This document shows, in pieces, positions 1-7,393 of a DNA stretch of 64,000 nt; the stretch's first letter is position 1, and the number at the start of each line of letters is the position of its first letter. The translations under genes and the position numbers were made by a program. The stretch spans positions 12,880 through 76,879 of the forward strand of contig JBBRYE010000002.1 in the NCBI GenBank assembly GCA_038237895.1, in the 5' to 3' direction. The notes beneath the pieces are model-generated. The model had not been told where the DNA came from. It did no database searches and saw nothing but the letters and a program-made list of their open reading frames with translations. The DNA comes from Pseudopedobacter sp038237895. GTDB taxonomy: Bacteria; Bacteroidota; Bacteroidia; Sphingobacteriales; Sphingobacteriaceae.

Positions 1-72
1 AATGGTTATTTATACCACGGTCGTGTTAAGTCTTTAGCAGAAGGTGCTCGTGAAGGTGGTTTAATCTTTTAA
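1..72 (+). CDS. rplR: 50S ribosomal protein L18, C-terminal fragment
   Basis: The first 23 codons read as the C-terminus of L18 (NGYLYHGRVKSLAEGAREGG, then LIF and a stop). L18 binds 5S rRNA in the large subunit's central protuberance. The ending YHGRVKSLAEGAREGGL is characteristic of the family, and rplR lies directly before rpsE in the spc operon. Only the 3' end is inside the window. It stops 12 bases before rpsE, consistent with co-transcription. Confidence 0.93.
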   Translation, partial: NGYLYHGRVKSLAEGAREGGLIF

Positions 73-84
73 TTAAAATAGAAA

Positions 85-603
85 ATGTCAACTATAAATA
101 TAAAAAGAGTAAAAGCAAACGAAATTGAATTAAAAGATCGTTTGGTAAGTATACAACGTGTTGCAAAAGTAACTAAAGGTGGACGTACCTTCAGTTTTTC
201 AGCTATCGTAGTTGTTGGAGATGAAAATGGTGTTGTAGGATTTGGATTAGGAAAAGCTAAAGAAGTAACAGAAGCAATTTCTAAAGGTATTGATGATGCA
301 AAAAAGAACTTAGTTAAAGTTCCAATTATTAATAATACTATTCCTCACGAGCAGATTGGTAAGTTTTCAGGAGGTTTTGTTTTCTTAAAACCTGCGGCAA
401 ACGGTACTGGAGTTATAGCTGGTGGAGCGATGAGAGCTGTTCTAGAGTCTGCTGGTATCCATAATGTATTAGCAAAATCTAAGGGATCATCAAATCCACA
501 TAACGTAGTAAAAGCTACTATATCTGCATTGTCTCAATTAAGGGATGCAAGAACTGTAGCACAACATAGAGGCGTTTCATTAAATAAAGTTTTTAACGGT
601 TAA
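85..603 (+). CDS. rpsE: 30S ribosomal protein S5
   Basis: Full-length S5 of 172 residues. It has the N-terminal double-stranded-RNA-binding fold with the glycine-rich stretch GDENGVVGFGLGKAKEV near residues 45-62, and the C-terminal S5 domain including GKFSGGFVFLKPAANGTGVIAGGAMRAV. S5 contributes to decoding accuracy and 30S assembly. The ATG follows an A-rich stretch rather than a Shine-Dalgarno site, as is usual in Bacteroidota. It lies between rplR and rpmD in the expected order with only a few bases between genes. Confidence 0.98.
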   Translation: MSTINIKRVKANEIELKDRLVSIQRVAKVTKGGRTFSFSAIVVVGDENGVVGFGLGKAKEVTEAISKGIDDAKKNLVKVPIINNTIPHEQIGKFSGGFVFLKPAANGTGVIAGGAMRAVLESAGIHNVLAKSKGSSNPHNVVKATISALSQLRDARTVAQHRGVSLNKVFNG

Positions 604-607
604 GATC

Positions 608-787
608 ATGGCAAAAATAAAGATTACCCAAATTAAAAGCGTTATTGATAGAAGTGAGCGCCAAAAAAGAACTATGCAGGCTTTAGGTTTAAGAAAAATA
701 AATGCTAGTGTAGAAGTAGAAGCTAATCCGGCTATTATCGGAATGGTGAAGAAAGTAACTCATTTGGTAGCCATAGAAAAAGTTTAA
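608..787 (+). CDS. rpmD: 50S ribosomal protein L30
   Basis: A 59-codon gene between rpsE and rplO, exactly where rpmD sits in the spc operon. The protein starts MAKIKITQIKSVIDRSERQK and carries the L30 signature TMQALGLRKINASVEVEANPAI, ending HLVAIEKV. L30 is a small bacterial protein of the large subunit. The start is 4 bases after the rpsE stop, and the gene ends 5 bases before rplO, so translational coupling is likely. Confidence 0.96.
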   Translation: MAKIKITQIKSVIDRSERQKRTMQALGLRKINASVEVEANPAIIGMVKKVTHLVAIEKV

Positions 788-792
788 TTACC

Positions 793-1239
793 ATGAATTT
801 AAGTAATTTAAAACCTGCAGAAGGTTCAACAAAAAATAGAAAAAGGATTGGTCGAGGTACCGGTTCTGGACGTGGTGGAACATCAACACGTGGTCATAAG
901 GGAGCGGGTTCTCGTTCAGGTTATAAATCAAAAGTTGGTTTTGAAGGTGGTCAAATGCCTTTACAACGCCGTGTGCCTAAAGTTGGATTTAAAAATCCAA
1001 ACCGAATAGAATATGTGGGTATCAACCTAGATGTTTTACAAGGATTGGTAGAAAAATTTGATTTGAAGGCTATATCTTTTGATACTTTGAGAGAACACGG
1101 CTTAATCTCTAAAAATGATTTAATAAAAATCATGGGTAGAGGTGAAGTAAAAGTCAAGTTAGATGTTAAAGCACACGCATTTACAGCAACTGCGCAAAAG
1201 GCTATTGAAGCATTAGGGGGTTCTGTAGAAAAAATATAA
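793..1239 (+). CDS. rplO: 50S ribosomal protein L15
   Basis: Full-length L15 of 148 residues. The flexible N-terminal tail is rich in Gly, Arg and Ser (GRGTGSGRGGTSTRGHKGAG, about residues 19-38) and threads into 23S rRNA. The globular part carries GFEGGQMPLQRRVPKVGF (about 49-66), typical of the family. L15 is a late-assembly large-subunit protein. Its stop lies 3 bases before the secY start, the conserved rplO-secY pairing. Confidence 0.98.
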   Translation: MNLSNLKPAEGSTKNRKRIGRGTGSGRGGTSTRGHKGAGSRSGYKSKVGFEGGQMPLQRRVPKVGFKNPNRIEYVGINLDVLQGLVEKFDLKAISFDTLREHGLISKNDLIKIMGRGEVKVKLDVKAHAFTATAQKAIEALGGSVEKI

Positions 1240-1242
1240 TTA

Positions 1243-2577
1243 ATGAAGAAGCTGTTCACAACTTTATCCAATATTTGGAAAATTGAGGAATTAAGAGTGC
1301 GTATTTTATACACACTTTTAATTCTTTTGGTATATAGAATAGGATCATTCATAGTTTTACCTGGTGTAGATCATAATTCTTTATCTAACCAATCTGCGAA
1401 AGAAGGTTTACTCGGATTGTTAAACATGTTTGCTGGTGGATCATTCTCAAGAGCATCTATTTTTGCTTTAGGTGTGATGCCTTATATTTCTGCATCCATC
1501 GTTGTACAACTTTTAGGTATAGCAGTTCCGTACTTTCAAAAAATGCAAAAGGAAGGGGATAGTGGAAGGAAAAAGATTGACCAGATTACTCGGTACCTAA
1601 CAATTGGCATTACAGCTTTGCAAGCAATTGGTTATGTAAAATCTCAAATTGCTCCAGAGGCTAGGTTATTTGCAGATCCATTATTTACAATTTCGTCAGT
1701 TTTTATATTAACTGCGGGTACAATGTTTGTAATGTGGATGGGAGAAAAGATTACCGATAAGGGTATCGGTAATGGTATTTCCATATTAATTATGGTTGGT
1801 ATTATTGCTCAATTACCTTATGGTATTGGAGCAGAATTTGTAAGTAGGCAAAATGGACAGGGTGGTTTAATTGCTTTTTTTATAGAGTTTGTTGCCTTAT
1901 TTGGGGTTGTAATATTTACAGTATTAGTAATACAAGGTACCAGAAAAGTTCCAGTTCAGTATGCTAAAAAAATTGTAGGAAACAAGCAATACGGAGGCGT
2001 AAGACAATATATACCATTAAAACTGAATGCTGCAGGAGTGATGCCTATCATATTTGCGCAAGCAATTATGTTCATACCATCAACTATTGGACAATTTTTT
2101 CCAAGCGCTCAATCTTCCTGGCTAGCTTCTTTTAGTGATTACACATCATTAACTTATAACTTAACCTTTGCAATACTAATTATTCTATTTACTTTTTTTT
2201 ATACAGCCATCACGATTAATCCAAATCAAATGTCTGATGATATGAAAAAGAATAATGGTTTTGTACCAGGGGTGAAACCTGGTATAACTACTGCAAATTA
2301 TATCGACGCAATTATTTCTAGAATTACATTACCTGGTTCTGTATTTTTAGCAATTATAGCGATACTACCAGCATTTGCTATTATAGCAGGTGTAAATTCT
2401 CAATTTGCTCATTTCTTTGGTGGTACATCTTTATTAATTTTAGTAGCTGTTGTATTAGACACGTTGCAGCAGGTTGAAGGTCATTTATTAATGCGTCACT
2501 ATGATGGGTTAATGAAAACAGGTAGAATTAAAGGACGAACACCTGCCGCCGTTGCGGGTACAGGAGCTGTTATCTAA
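1243..2577 (+). CDS. secY: Preprotein translocase subunit SecY
   Basis: A 444-residue polytopic membrane protein with about ten hydrophobic segments, forming the protein-conducting channel of the Sec translocon with SecE and SecG. Visible family features are the first TM segment with YRIGSFIVLPGVD, the periplasmic plug region (LLGLLNMFAGGSFSRASIFA), the GVMPYISASIVVQLL segment and the cytoplasmic C-terminal part GRTPAAVAG. The start codon is 3 bases after rplO. It is the only secY in the window and is in the normal operon position. Confidence 0.98.
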   Translation: MKKLFTTLSNIWKIEELRVRILYTLLILLVYRIGSFIVLPGVDHNSLSNQSAKEGLLGLLNMFAGGSFSRASIFALGVMPYISASIVVQLLGIAVPYFQKMQKEGDSGRKKIDQITRYLTIGITALQAIGYVKSQIAPEARLFADPLFTISSVFILTAGTMFVMWMGEKITDKGIGNGISILIMVGIIAQLPYGIGAEFVSRQNGQGGLIAFFIEFVALFGVVIFTVLVIQGTRKVPVQYAKKIVGNKQYGGVRQYIPLKLNAAGVMPIIFAQAIMFIPSTIGQFFPSAQSSWLASFSDYTSLTYNLTFAILIILFTFFYTAITINPNQMSDDMKKNNGFVPGVKPGITTANYIDAIISRITLPGSVFLAIIAILPAFAIIAGVNSQFAHFFGGTSLLILVAVVLDTLQQVEGHLLMRHYDGLMKTGRIKGRTPAAVAGTGAVI

Positions 2578-2585
2578 TAACAGTA

Positions 2586-3371
2586 ATGTCCTATAAAATT
2601 ATCTATAAAACACCTGAGCAAGTTGAGTTAATTAGACATAGCTCACTTCTAGTTGGTAAAAGCCATGCAGAGGTTGCCAAATTTGTTGGTCCAGGTGTTA
2701 CAACAAAATCATTAGATAAGGTAGCAGAAGAATTTATTAGAGATAATGGTGGTGTTCCAGCATTTCTAAATTATAATGGGTTTCCTGCTTCTTTATGTAT
2801 TAGTTTAAATGATCAAGTTGTACATGGATTTCCTAGTAATTACCAATTAAAAGATGGTGATATTTTATCTGTTGATTGTGGAGTTGTAAAGAATGGTTAT
2901 TATGGCGACTCTGCTTATACCTATGCTATTGGAGAAATTAGTGAAGAAAACAAATTATTGTTGAAAGTTACCAAAGAGTGTCTTCAGCTAGGTATAGATA
3001 AAGCAATAGTTGGCAATAGAATAGGTGACATTGGTAATGCAATTCAAAGCCATGCTGAAAGTTTTGGTTTTGGAGTTGTGAAAGAGTTAGTAGGTCACGG
3101 AGTTGGAGTTAAACTTCATGAAAAACCAGAAGTACCTAATTACGGAAAAAGAGGTAATGGGACACGTCTGGAAGAGGGAATGGTTATAGCTATAGAGCCT
3201 ATGATTAATGCTGGGAGAGCAGGAGTTAAATTTTGGGATGACGGATGGACAGTTTCTACTGTTGATAAAAAAGCATCGGCCCATTATGAGCATACAGTGG
3301 CAATTAAGAAAGGAAAAGCAGATATTCTTTCTTCATTTGAAGAGATAGAACAAGTTTTAAATAAAAAATAG
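2586..3371 (+). CDS. map: Methionine aminopeptidase, type I
   Basis: A 261-residue enzyme that removes the initiator methionine from nascent proteins in the cytoplasm. All five metal ligands of the family are visible: two Asp (SVDCGVV and YYGDSAYTY), His (VGHGVGVKLHE), Glu (MVIAIEPMI) and the last Glu (HYEHTVAI). The pita-bread fold and length match type Ia enzymes, with no N-terminal extension. Placement between secY and infA is the usual order in Bacteroidota and Gram-positive bacteria. Confidence 0.97.
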   Translation: MSYKIIYKTPEQVELIRHSSLLVGKSHAEVAKFVGPGVTTKSLDKVAEEFIRDNGGVPAFLNYNGFPASLCISLNDQVVHGFPSNYQLKDGDILSVDCGVVKNGYYGDSAYTYAIGEISEENKLLLKVTKECLQLGIDKAIVGNRIGDIGNAIQSHAESFGFGVVKELVGHGVGVKLHEKPEVPNYGKRGNGTRLEEGMVIAIEPMINAGRAGVKFWDDGWTVSTVDKKASAHYEHTVAIKKGKADILSSFEEIEQVLNKK

Positions 3372-3390
3372 GATTTTAAAAATATTTACT

Positions 3391-3398
3391 TAATTTTG
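3391..3398 (+). promoter_or_regulatory. Candidate internal promoter (-7 box) before infA
   Basis: TAATTTTG matches the Bacteroidota primary-sigma -7 consensus TAnnTTTG and lies in the 71-bp map-infA gap, 45 bases before infA. I see no clear TTTG -33 box 19-21 bp upstream. It could give infA and the alpha-operon genes an extra promoter. Only the -7 box is seen; activity is inferred. Confidence 0.45.
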
Positions 3399-3442
3399 CG
3401 TCCCGCTTTAGGCGGTGCTAATCAAGTAAAAATGAAAGAAAT

Positions 3443-3661
3443 ATGGCAAAACAATCCTCTATTGAGCAAGACGGTATCATTAAAGAGGCATTATCAAATG
3501 CAATGTTCCGTGTTGAGCTAGAGAATGGTCATGAGATTATTGCTCACATTTCAGGTAAGATGAGGATGCATTACATCAAAATTTTGCCAGGAGATAGAGT
3601 TAAATTAGAAATGTCTCCTTATGATCTTACAAAAGGTAGAATAACTTATAGGTATAAATAA
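3443..3661 (+). CDS. infA: Translation initiation factor IF-1
   Basis: A 72-residue single S1/OB-fold protein, the standard IF-1 length. The family features are MAKQSSIEQDGIIKEALSNA, FRVELENGHEIIAHISGKMR and MSPYDLTKGRITYRYK. IF-1 binds the 30S A site during initiation. It precedes rpmJ by a single base, the conserved infA-rpmJ pair, and follows the longest gap so far in the operon, where a possible internal promoter lies. Confidence 0.98.
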   Translation: MAKQSSIEQDGIIKEALSNAMFRVELENGHEIIAHISGKMRMHYIKILPGDRVKLEMSPYDLTKGRITYRYK

Positions 3662-3662
3662 A

Positions 3663-3779
3663 ATGAAAGTTAGAGCATCCATTAAAAAACGCAGCGCTGA
3701 TTGCAAGGTGATCCGAAGAAAAGGAAAATTGTACGTGATCAACAAAAAGAACCCTAAGTTTAAGCAGCGTCAAGGTTAA
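3663..3779 (+). CDS. rpmJ: 50S ribosomal protein L36 (zinc-free type)
   Basis: A 38-codon gene one base after infA. It reads MKVRASIKKRSADCKVIRRK, then GKLYVINKKNPKFKQRQG, which is clearly L36. Zinc-binding L36 has three Cys and one His; here only Cys14 remains, with Ser11, Asn27 and Phe33 in the other positions, so this is the form that cannot hold zinc. L36 is the smallest large-subunit protein and helps organise 23S rRNA. Confidence 0.96.
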   Translation: MKVRASIKKRSADCKVIRRKGKLYVINKKNPKFKQRQG

Positions 3780-3803
3780 TTTTAAAAAATCAATAAATAT
3801 TAA

Positions 3804-4181
3804 ATGGCAAGGATAGCAGGTATTGATTTACCAAAAAACAAAAGAGGAGAGATCGGCCTTACTTATATCTTCGGTATTGGAAGAAGCACAGCTCAAAATA
3901 TTTTGAAGCAAGCTGAAATCAACGTGGATAAAAAAGTTCAAGATTGGACCGATGAAGAATTAACAGCAATCCGTAACATCATCAATGAATCTATCAAAGT
4001 AGAAGGTCAACTTCGCTCTGAGGTTCAATTAAACATTAAACGTTTAATGGATATTGGATGTTACCGAGGACTACGTCACAGGAAAGGTTTACCACTACGT
4101 GGACAAAGAACCAAAAACAATTCTCGTACCCGAAAAGGAAAGAGAAAAACTGTTGCTAATAAGAAAAAAGCTACTAAATAA
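3804..4181 (+). CDS. rpsM: 30S ribosomal protein S13
   Basis: Full-length S13 of 125 residues. It begins MARIAGIDLPKNKRGEIGLT, contains the helix-two-turn-helix part YIFGIGRSTAQNIL, and ends in the basic tail with GCYRGLRHRKGLPLRGQRT (about residues 90-108). S13 sits in the head of the 30S subunit and contacts P-site tRNA and the 50S subunit. It starts the S13-S11-S4-alpha-L17 block. Confidence 0.98.
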   Translation: MARIAGIDLPKNKRGEIGLTYIFGIGRSTAQNILKQAEINVDKKVQDWTDEELTAIRNIINESIKVEGQLRSEVQLNIKRLMDIGCYRGLRHRKGLPLRGQRTKNNSRTRKGKRKTVANKKKATK

Positions 4182-4197
4182 CTAATTGATTTAAAAG

Positions 4198-4587
4198 ATG
4201 GCTAAGTCAAAGAAAGTTACTAAAAAGCGTTTGGTTATTGTGGAGCCTATTGGGCAGGCACATATCAACGCTACGTTTAATAACATTATTATTACCCTTA
4301 CCAATAACCAAGGACAAACAATTTCTTGGTCTTCAGCTGGTAAGCAAGGATTTAAAGGATCTAAAAAGAACACTCCCTATGCGGCCTCACAGGCGGCTAT
4401 AGATTGTGGAAAAGCAGCTCATGATTTGGGTTTACGTAAAGTTGAGGTTTTTGTTAAGGGCCCAGGCTCCGGACGTGAATCAGCAATCCGTACATTACAA
4501 AATTCTGGTTTAGAAGTTACTTTAATTAAGGACATTACTCCACTACCACATAATGGTTGTCGTCCTCCAAAAAGAAGAAGAGTTTAA
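4198..4587 (+). CDS. rpsK: 30S ribosomal protein S11
   Basis: A 129-residue S11, part of the 30S platform near the mRNA exit path. Recognisable parts are AHINATFNNIIITLTNNQG, the core KNTPYAASQAA, KVEVFVKGPGSGRESAIRTL and the C-terminal DITPLPHNGCRPPKRRRV. It follows rpsM by 16 bases and precedes rpsD. Confidence 0.98.
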   Translation: MAKSKKVTKKRLVIVEPIGQAHINATFNNIIITLTNNQGQTISWSSAGKQGFKGSKKNTPYAASQAAIDCGKAAHDLGLRKVEVFVKGPGSGRESAIRTLQNSGLEVTLIKDITPLPHNGCRPPKRRRV

Positions 4588-4612
4588 TTAATCGATTTTA
4601 AAGATAAGATTC

Positions 4613-4629
4613 TCCCAATTAAGTTGGGA
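4613..4629 (+). other. Short stem-loop in the rpsK-rpsD gap
   Basis: TCCCAA and TTGGGA form a perfect 6-bp stem around a 5-base loop, 23 bases before the rpsD start. There is no T-run, so it is not a standard terminator. S4 autoregulates its operon in other bacteria through leader RNA, so a regulatory role is possible but not shown. A 6-bp stem can also occur by chance. Confidence 0.35.
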
Positions 4630-4652
4630 TGATACTTTAAAAAACATAAACA

Positions 4653-5261
4653 ATGGCAAGATATACAGGACCAAAATCCAAAATCGCCCGTAAATTCAGA
4701 GAACCAATTTTTGGTCCTGATAAGGCATTAGATAGAAAAAACTATCCTCCCGGACAGCATGGTGCTTCAAAAAGAAGAGGTAAGCAGTCTGAATATTCAG
4801 TACAGTTAATGGAGAAGCAAAAAGTTAAATACACCTATGGTGTTTTAGAGAAGCAATTCTCTAATTTATTTAAGAAAGCTTCCGCTAAAGAGGGTATCAC
4901 AGGTACTAACTTACTGCAATTATTAGAAGCTAGATTGGATAATGCAGTTTACCGTTTAGGTATTGCTCCAACAAGGTCTGGTGCTCGTCAATTGGTTTCT
5001 CACAGACACATTTTAGTAAATGGTGAATTGGTTAACATTCCATCTTATACTTTAAGAGCTGGAGATGTAGTAGAAGTAAGAGAGAAATCTAAAGCTTTAG
5101 AAACTATTTCTGATTCTGTTGCAGCCCGTATGATTAATAAATATAACTGGTTAGAATGGGATGCAAAATCTCTATCTGGTAAGTTTTTACAATATCCAGA
5201 ACGTGAAAGTATTCCTGAAAATATAAAGGAAAACTTAATCGTCGAATTGTATTCTAAATAA
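4653..5261 (+). CDS. rpsD: 30S ribosomal protein S4
   Basis: A 202-residue S4, a primary 16S rRNA-binding protein that nucleates 30S assembly. It has the N-terminal basic arm MARYTGPKSKIARKFREP, the NYPPGQHG motif, and the S4 RNA-binding domain with LLEARLDNAVYRLGIAPTRS and GARQLVSHRHILVNGELVNI (about 87-127). No Cys residues are present in the N-terminal arm, so this is the zinc-free form. It is flanked on both sides by small stem-loops. Confidence 0.98.
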   Translation: MARYTGPKSKIARKFREPIFGPDKALDRKNYPPGQHGASKRRGKQSEYSVQLMEKQKVKYTYGVLEKQFSNLFKKASAKEGITGTNLLQLLEARLDNAVYRLGIAPTRSGARQLVSHRHILVNGELVNIPSYTLRAGDVVEVREKSKALETISDSVAARMINKYNWLEWDAKSLSGKFLQYPERESIPENIKENLIVELYSK

Positions 5262-5271
5262 TGATATTATT

Positions 5272-5296
5272 GAATTGCCGATTTAATCGGCAATTC
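5272..5296 (+). other. 10-bp stem-loop between rpsD and rpoA
   Basis: GAATTGCCGA and TCGGCAATTC form a perfect 10-bp stem with a TTTAA loop, starting 10 bases after the rpsD stop. The following bases (TTATTTATCC) are only moderately T-rich, so it could be a weak terminator, an mRNA-processing or stability element, or an attenuator between S4 and RNA polymerase alpha. Confidence 0.7.
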
Positions 5297-5334
5297 TTAT
5301 TTATCCAAAATTAACATTCACAAAAGGCAAATAA

Positions 5335-6327
5335 ATGACAATTTTAGCATTTCAGAGACCCGATAAAGTTATTATGCAAAAATCTACGGATTTTGATGGT
5401 ACGTTTGAATTTCGTCCATTAGAACCAGGTTTTGGCGTTACTATAGGAAACTCTCTTAGAAGAATTTTACTTTCTTCATTAGAAGGTTTTGCAATTACTT
5501 CAGTTCGTTTTTCAGGTGTTTCTCACGAATTTTCTACCATTAAGGGTGTAGCAGAAGACGTTGTTGATATCATCTTAAATCTTAAACAAGTTCGTTTTAA
5601 GAAAACTGGCGATTCTGGCGATAACGAAAAAATATTCGTAATCATCAGCAACCAAGAGTCTTTTAAAGCTGGAGATATTACCAAATTCTCCAACAACTTT
5701 GAGGTTTTAAATCCTGATTTTGTTGTTTGTAATATGGAAAGTTCTGTTACTTTAGAAATAGAATTAACTATAAATAAAGGAAGAGGTTACGTACCAGCAG
5801 AAGAAAATAAGAACATGGATGCACCAGTAGGTGTTATTGCCATTGATTCTATTTACACTCCTATAAAAAACGTAAAGTATACTATTGAAAACTTTAGGGT
5901 TGAACAGAAAACTGATTACGAAAAATTAGTTTTAGATATCACTACTGATGGTTCTATACATCCAGAAGAGGCATTAAAAGAAGCAGCTAAAATTCTAATT
6001 CAACACTTTATGTTATTCTCTGACGAGAATTTAGTATTAGAATCTCAAGCTAAAGAAGAAACAAAAGAAGTTGATGAAGAAGTTTTACACATGCGTAAAA
6101 TCTTAAAAACTGAATTAGTGGATTTAGATCTTTCTGTTAGAGCATTAAATTGTTTAAAGGCAGCAGATATTAGATCTTTGGCTGAGCTAGTTTCTTACGA
6201 TGTTGCTGACATGTTGAAATTTAGAAATTTTGGTAAAAAATCTTTAACTGAAATTCAAGAATTGGTTAAATCTAAAGGGTTATCTTTTGGAATGAATCTT
6301 TCTAAATTTAAGTTAGACGAAGAGTAA
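5335..6327 (+). CDS. rpoA: DNA-directed RNA polymerase subunit alpha
   Basis: A 330-residue RpoA, the assembly scaffold of RNA polymerase. The N-terminal domain has the dimerisation motif GFGVTIGNSLRRILLSSLEG (about residues 33-52) and GVAEDVVDIILNLK. The C-terminal domain (about 250-320) carries LDLSVRALNCLKAADIRSL and FGKKSLTEIQE, which contact DNA and activators. It lies between rpsD and rplQ, with a structured spacer on each side. Confidence 0.98.
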   Translation: MTILAFQRPDKVIMQKSTDFDGTFEFRPLEPGFGVTIGNSLRRILLSSLEGFAITSVRFSGVSHEFSTIKGVAEDVVDIILNLKQVRFKKTGDSGDNEKIFVIISNQESFKAGDITKFSNNFEVLNPDFVVCNMESSVTLEIELTINKGRGYVPAEENKNMDAPVGVIAIDSIYTPIKNVKYTIENFRVEQKTDYEKLVLDITTDGSIHPEEALKEAAKILIQHFMLFSDENLVLESQAKEETKEVDEEVLHMRKILKTELVDLDLSVRALNCLKAADIRSLAELVSYDVADMLKFRNFGKKSLTEIQELVKSKGLSFGMNLSKFKLDEE

Positions 6328-6335
6328 GGTCTAAA

Positions 6336-6380
6336 TCCCCTAAAGGGGACTTTAGTTCAAATCCCTCTAAGGGATTTTTT
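6336..6380 (+). terminator. Tandem hairpins, terminator-like, between rpoA and rplQ
   Basis: Two stem-loops follow rpoA. The first is TCCCC-TAAA-GGGGA. The second is a 7-bp stem, AATCCCT-CTA-AGGGATT, whose right arm runs into six consecutive T. The second has the form of an intrinsic terminator, although rplQ lies 77 bases downstream on the same strand. The related AATCCC(C)T phrases suggest a repeated element. Partial read-through or attenuation is inference. Confidence 0.65.
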
Positions 6381-6456
6381 ATAACAGTTTAAATGCCGCA
6401 TAATTCCCGGTTCGCCATTTTGGCTAGAGCTGACGGTCTGCGCAAATAATAAAATA

Positions 6457-7059
6457 ATGAGACACGGAAAGAAATTTAATCACCTAGGTCGTAAAACCGC
6501 CCACAGAAAAGCAATGTTGGCGAATATGGCCTCTTCGCTTATTGAACACAAACGTATTACTACAACTTTAGCAAAAGCTAAAGCATTGCGTGTTTATGTT
6601 GAACCAATTATCACAAAATCTAAAAAAGATACCACACATTCTCGTCGTACTGTTTTTGCTTATTTACAAAATAAGGAAGTGGTAACTACTCTATTTCGTG
6701 AGGTTGCAGAGAAAGTTGCAGACCGCCCTGGTGGTTATACTCGTATTGTAAAGTTGCCAAATCGTTTAGGAGATAATGCTGAAATGGCGTTAATTGAATT
6801 AGTAGATTTTAACGAAATTTATAATAAAGAAGCTAAAGTAGAGAAAAAATCTACACGTAGAAGAGGAGCTAGTTCTAAAGCTAAAAAAGCTGATGAAACT
6901 GAAACAGCAAAAGCAGAGGATAAAAATGAAAAGGTAGCAGCTGAAGAAGCTACTCCTGAAACAAAGGAAGAAATTACTGATACTCCAGAAGCTAAAGTTG
7001 AAGAAACTCCAGTAACTGAAGAAGGTTCTGACTCTAAAGAAGAAAAATCTGCTGAATAG
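6457..7059 (+). CDS. rplQ: 50S ribosomal protein L17 with long acidic-basic tail
   Basis: Residues 1-120 are a standard L17 (MRHGKKFNHLGRKTAHRKAM, HSRRTVFAYLQNKEVV, GGYTRIVKLPNRLGDNAEMA, LIELVDFNE), a large-subunit protein near the exit tunnel. Residues 125-200 form a low-complexity Lys/Glu/Ala/Thr tail, probably disordered, making the protein much longer than the ~125 residues of typical L17. Such extensions are common in Bacteroidota. It is the last gene of the operon, followed by a strong terminator. Confidence 0.97.
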   Translation: MRHGKKFNHLGRKTAHRKAMLANMASSLIEHKRITTTLAKAKALRVYVEPIITKSKKDTTHSRRTVFAYLQNKEVVTTLFREVAEKVADRPGGYTRIVKLPNRLGDNAEMALIELVDFNEIYNKEAKVEKKSTRRRGASSKAKKADETETAKAEDKNEKVAAEEATPETKEEITDTPEAKVEETPVTEEGSDSKEEKSAE

Positions 7060-7083
7060 TAAGTATTTAGCTTATAATATTTG

Positions 7084-7119
7084 AAAGCCCCCAACAGTTA
7101 ACTGTTAGGGGCTTTTTTT
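7084..7119 (+). terminator. Rho-independent terminator after rplQ
   Basis: AAGCCCC pairs with GGGGCTT, and the inner arms AACAGTT/AACTGTT extend the stem with one mismatch. The right arm is followed by a run of seven T. It ends the ribosomal-protein operon. Confidence 0.92.
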
Positions 7120-7393
7120 ATTAGAGCCATGCTGACTTTATTGGATATGATAAAAGCTAAATTATGCATAGAATAAGTAGTTTATAAAACTTTTAACAAT
7201 ATTAAAACAATAATGCTTGTGTTAAATAAACTGGATTGAAGAGGATACCGGCCTGTGGCTAATGCCTGTGCAGTATGAACAAAAAGCCAGACCGTTTTAA
7301 ATAAATAGTATAAAAGTTCTTTTTCCTGATTAATCTACTATTCTTAACCAATTATATATTTAGGCTAATAATAGTAGATTTTATTCTTATAGT
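7120..7393. other. Non-coding spacer between rplQ and the M1 peptidase
   Basis: No gene is visible between these convergent genes. Two things stand out. A GC-richer stretch (about 7243-7300) contains small inverted repeats. Near the peptidase stop, AATCTACTATT (7332-7342) and AATAGTAGATT (7370-7380) form an 11-bp stem over a 27-base loop, which could serve as the peptidase terminator. Confidence 0.5.

Noticed and set aside
951..1352. 133-codon open frame opposite rplO/secY
   Set aside because: It runs antisense through two conserved genes, and its product has no recognisable family features.
6434..7294. ACGGTCTG at 6433-6440 and its inverse near 7287-7294 as a flanking inverted repeat of rplQ
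   Set aside because: An 8-base match is too short to support, and the surroundings do not align.
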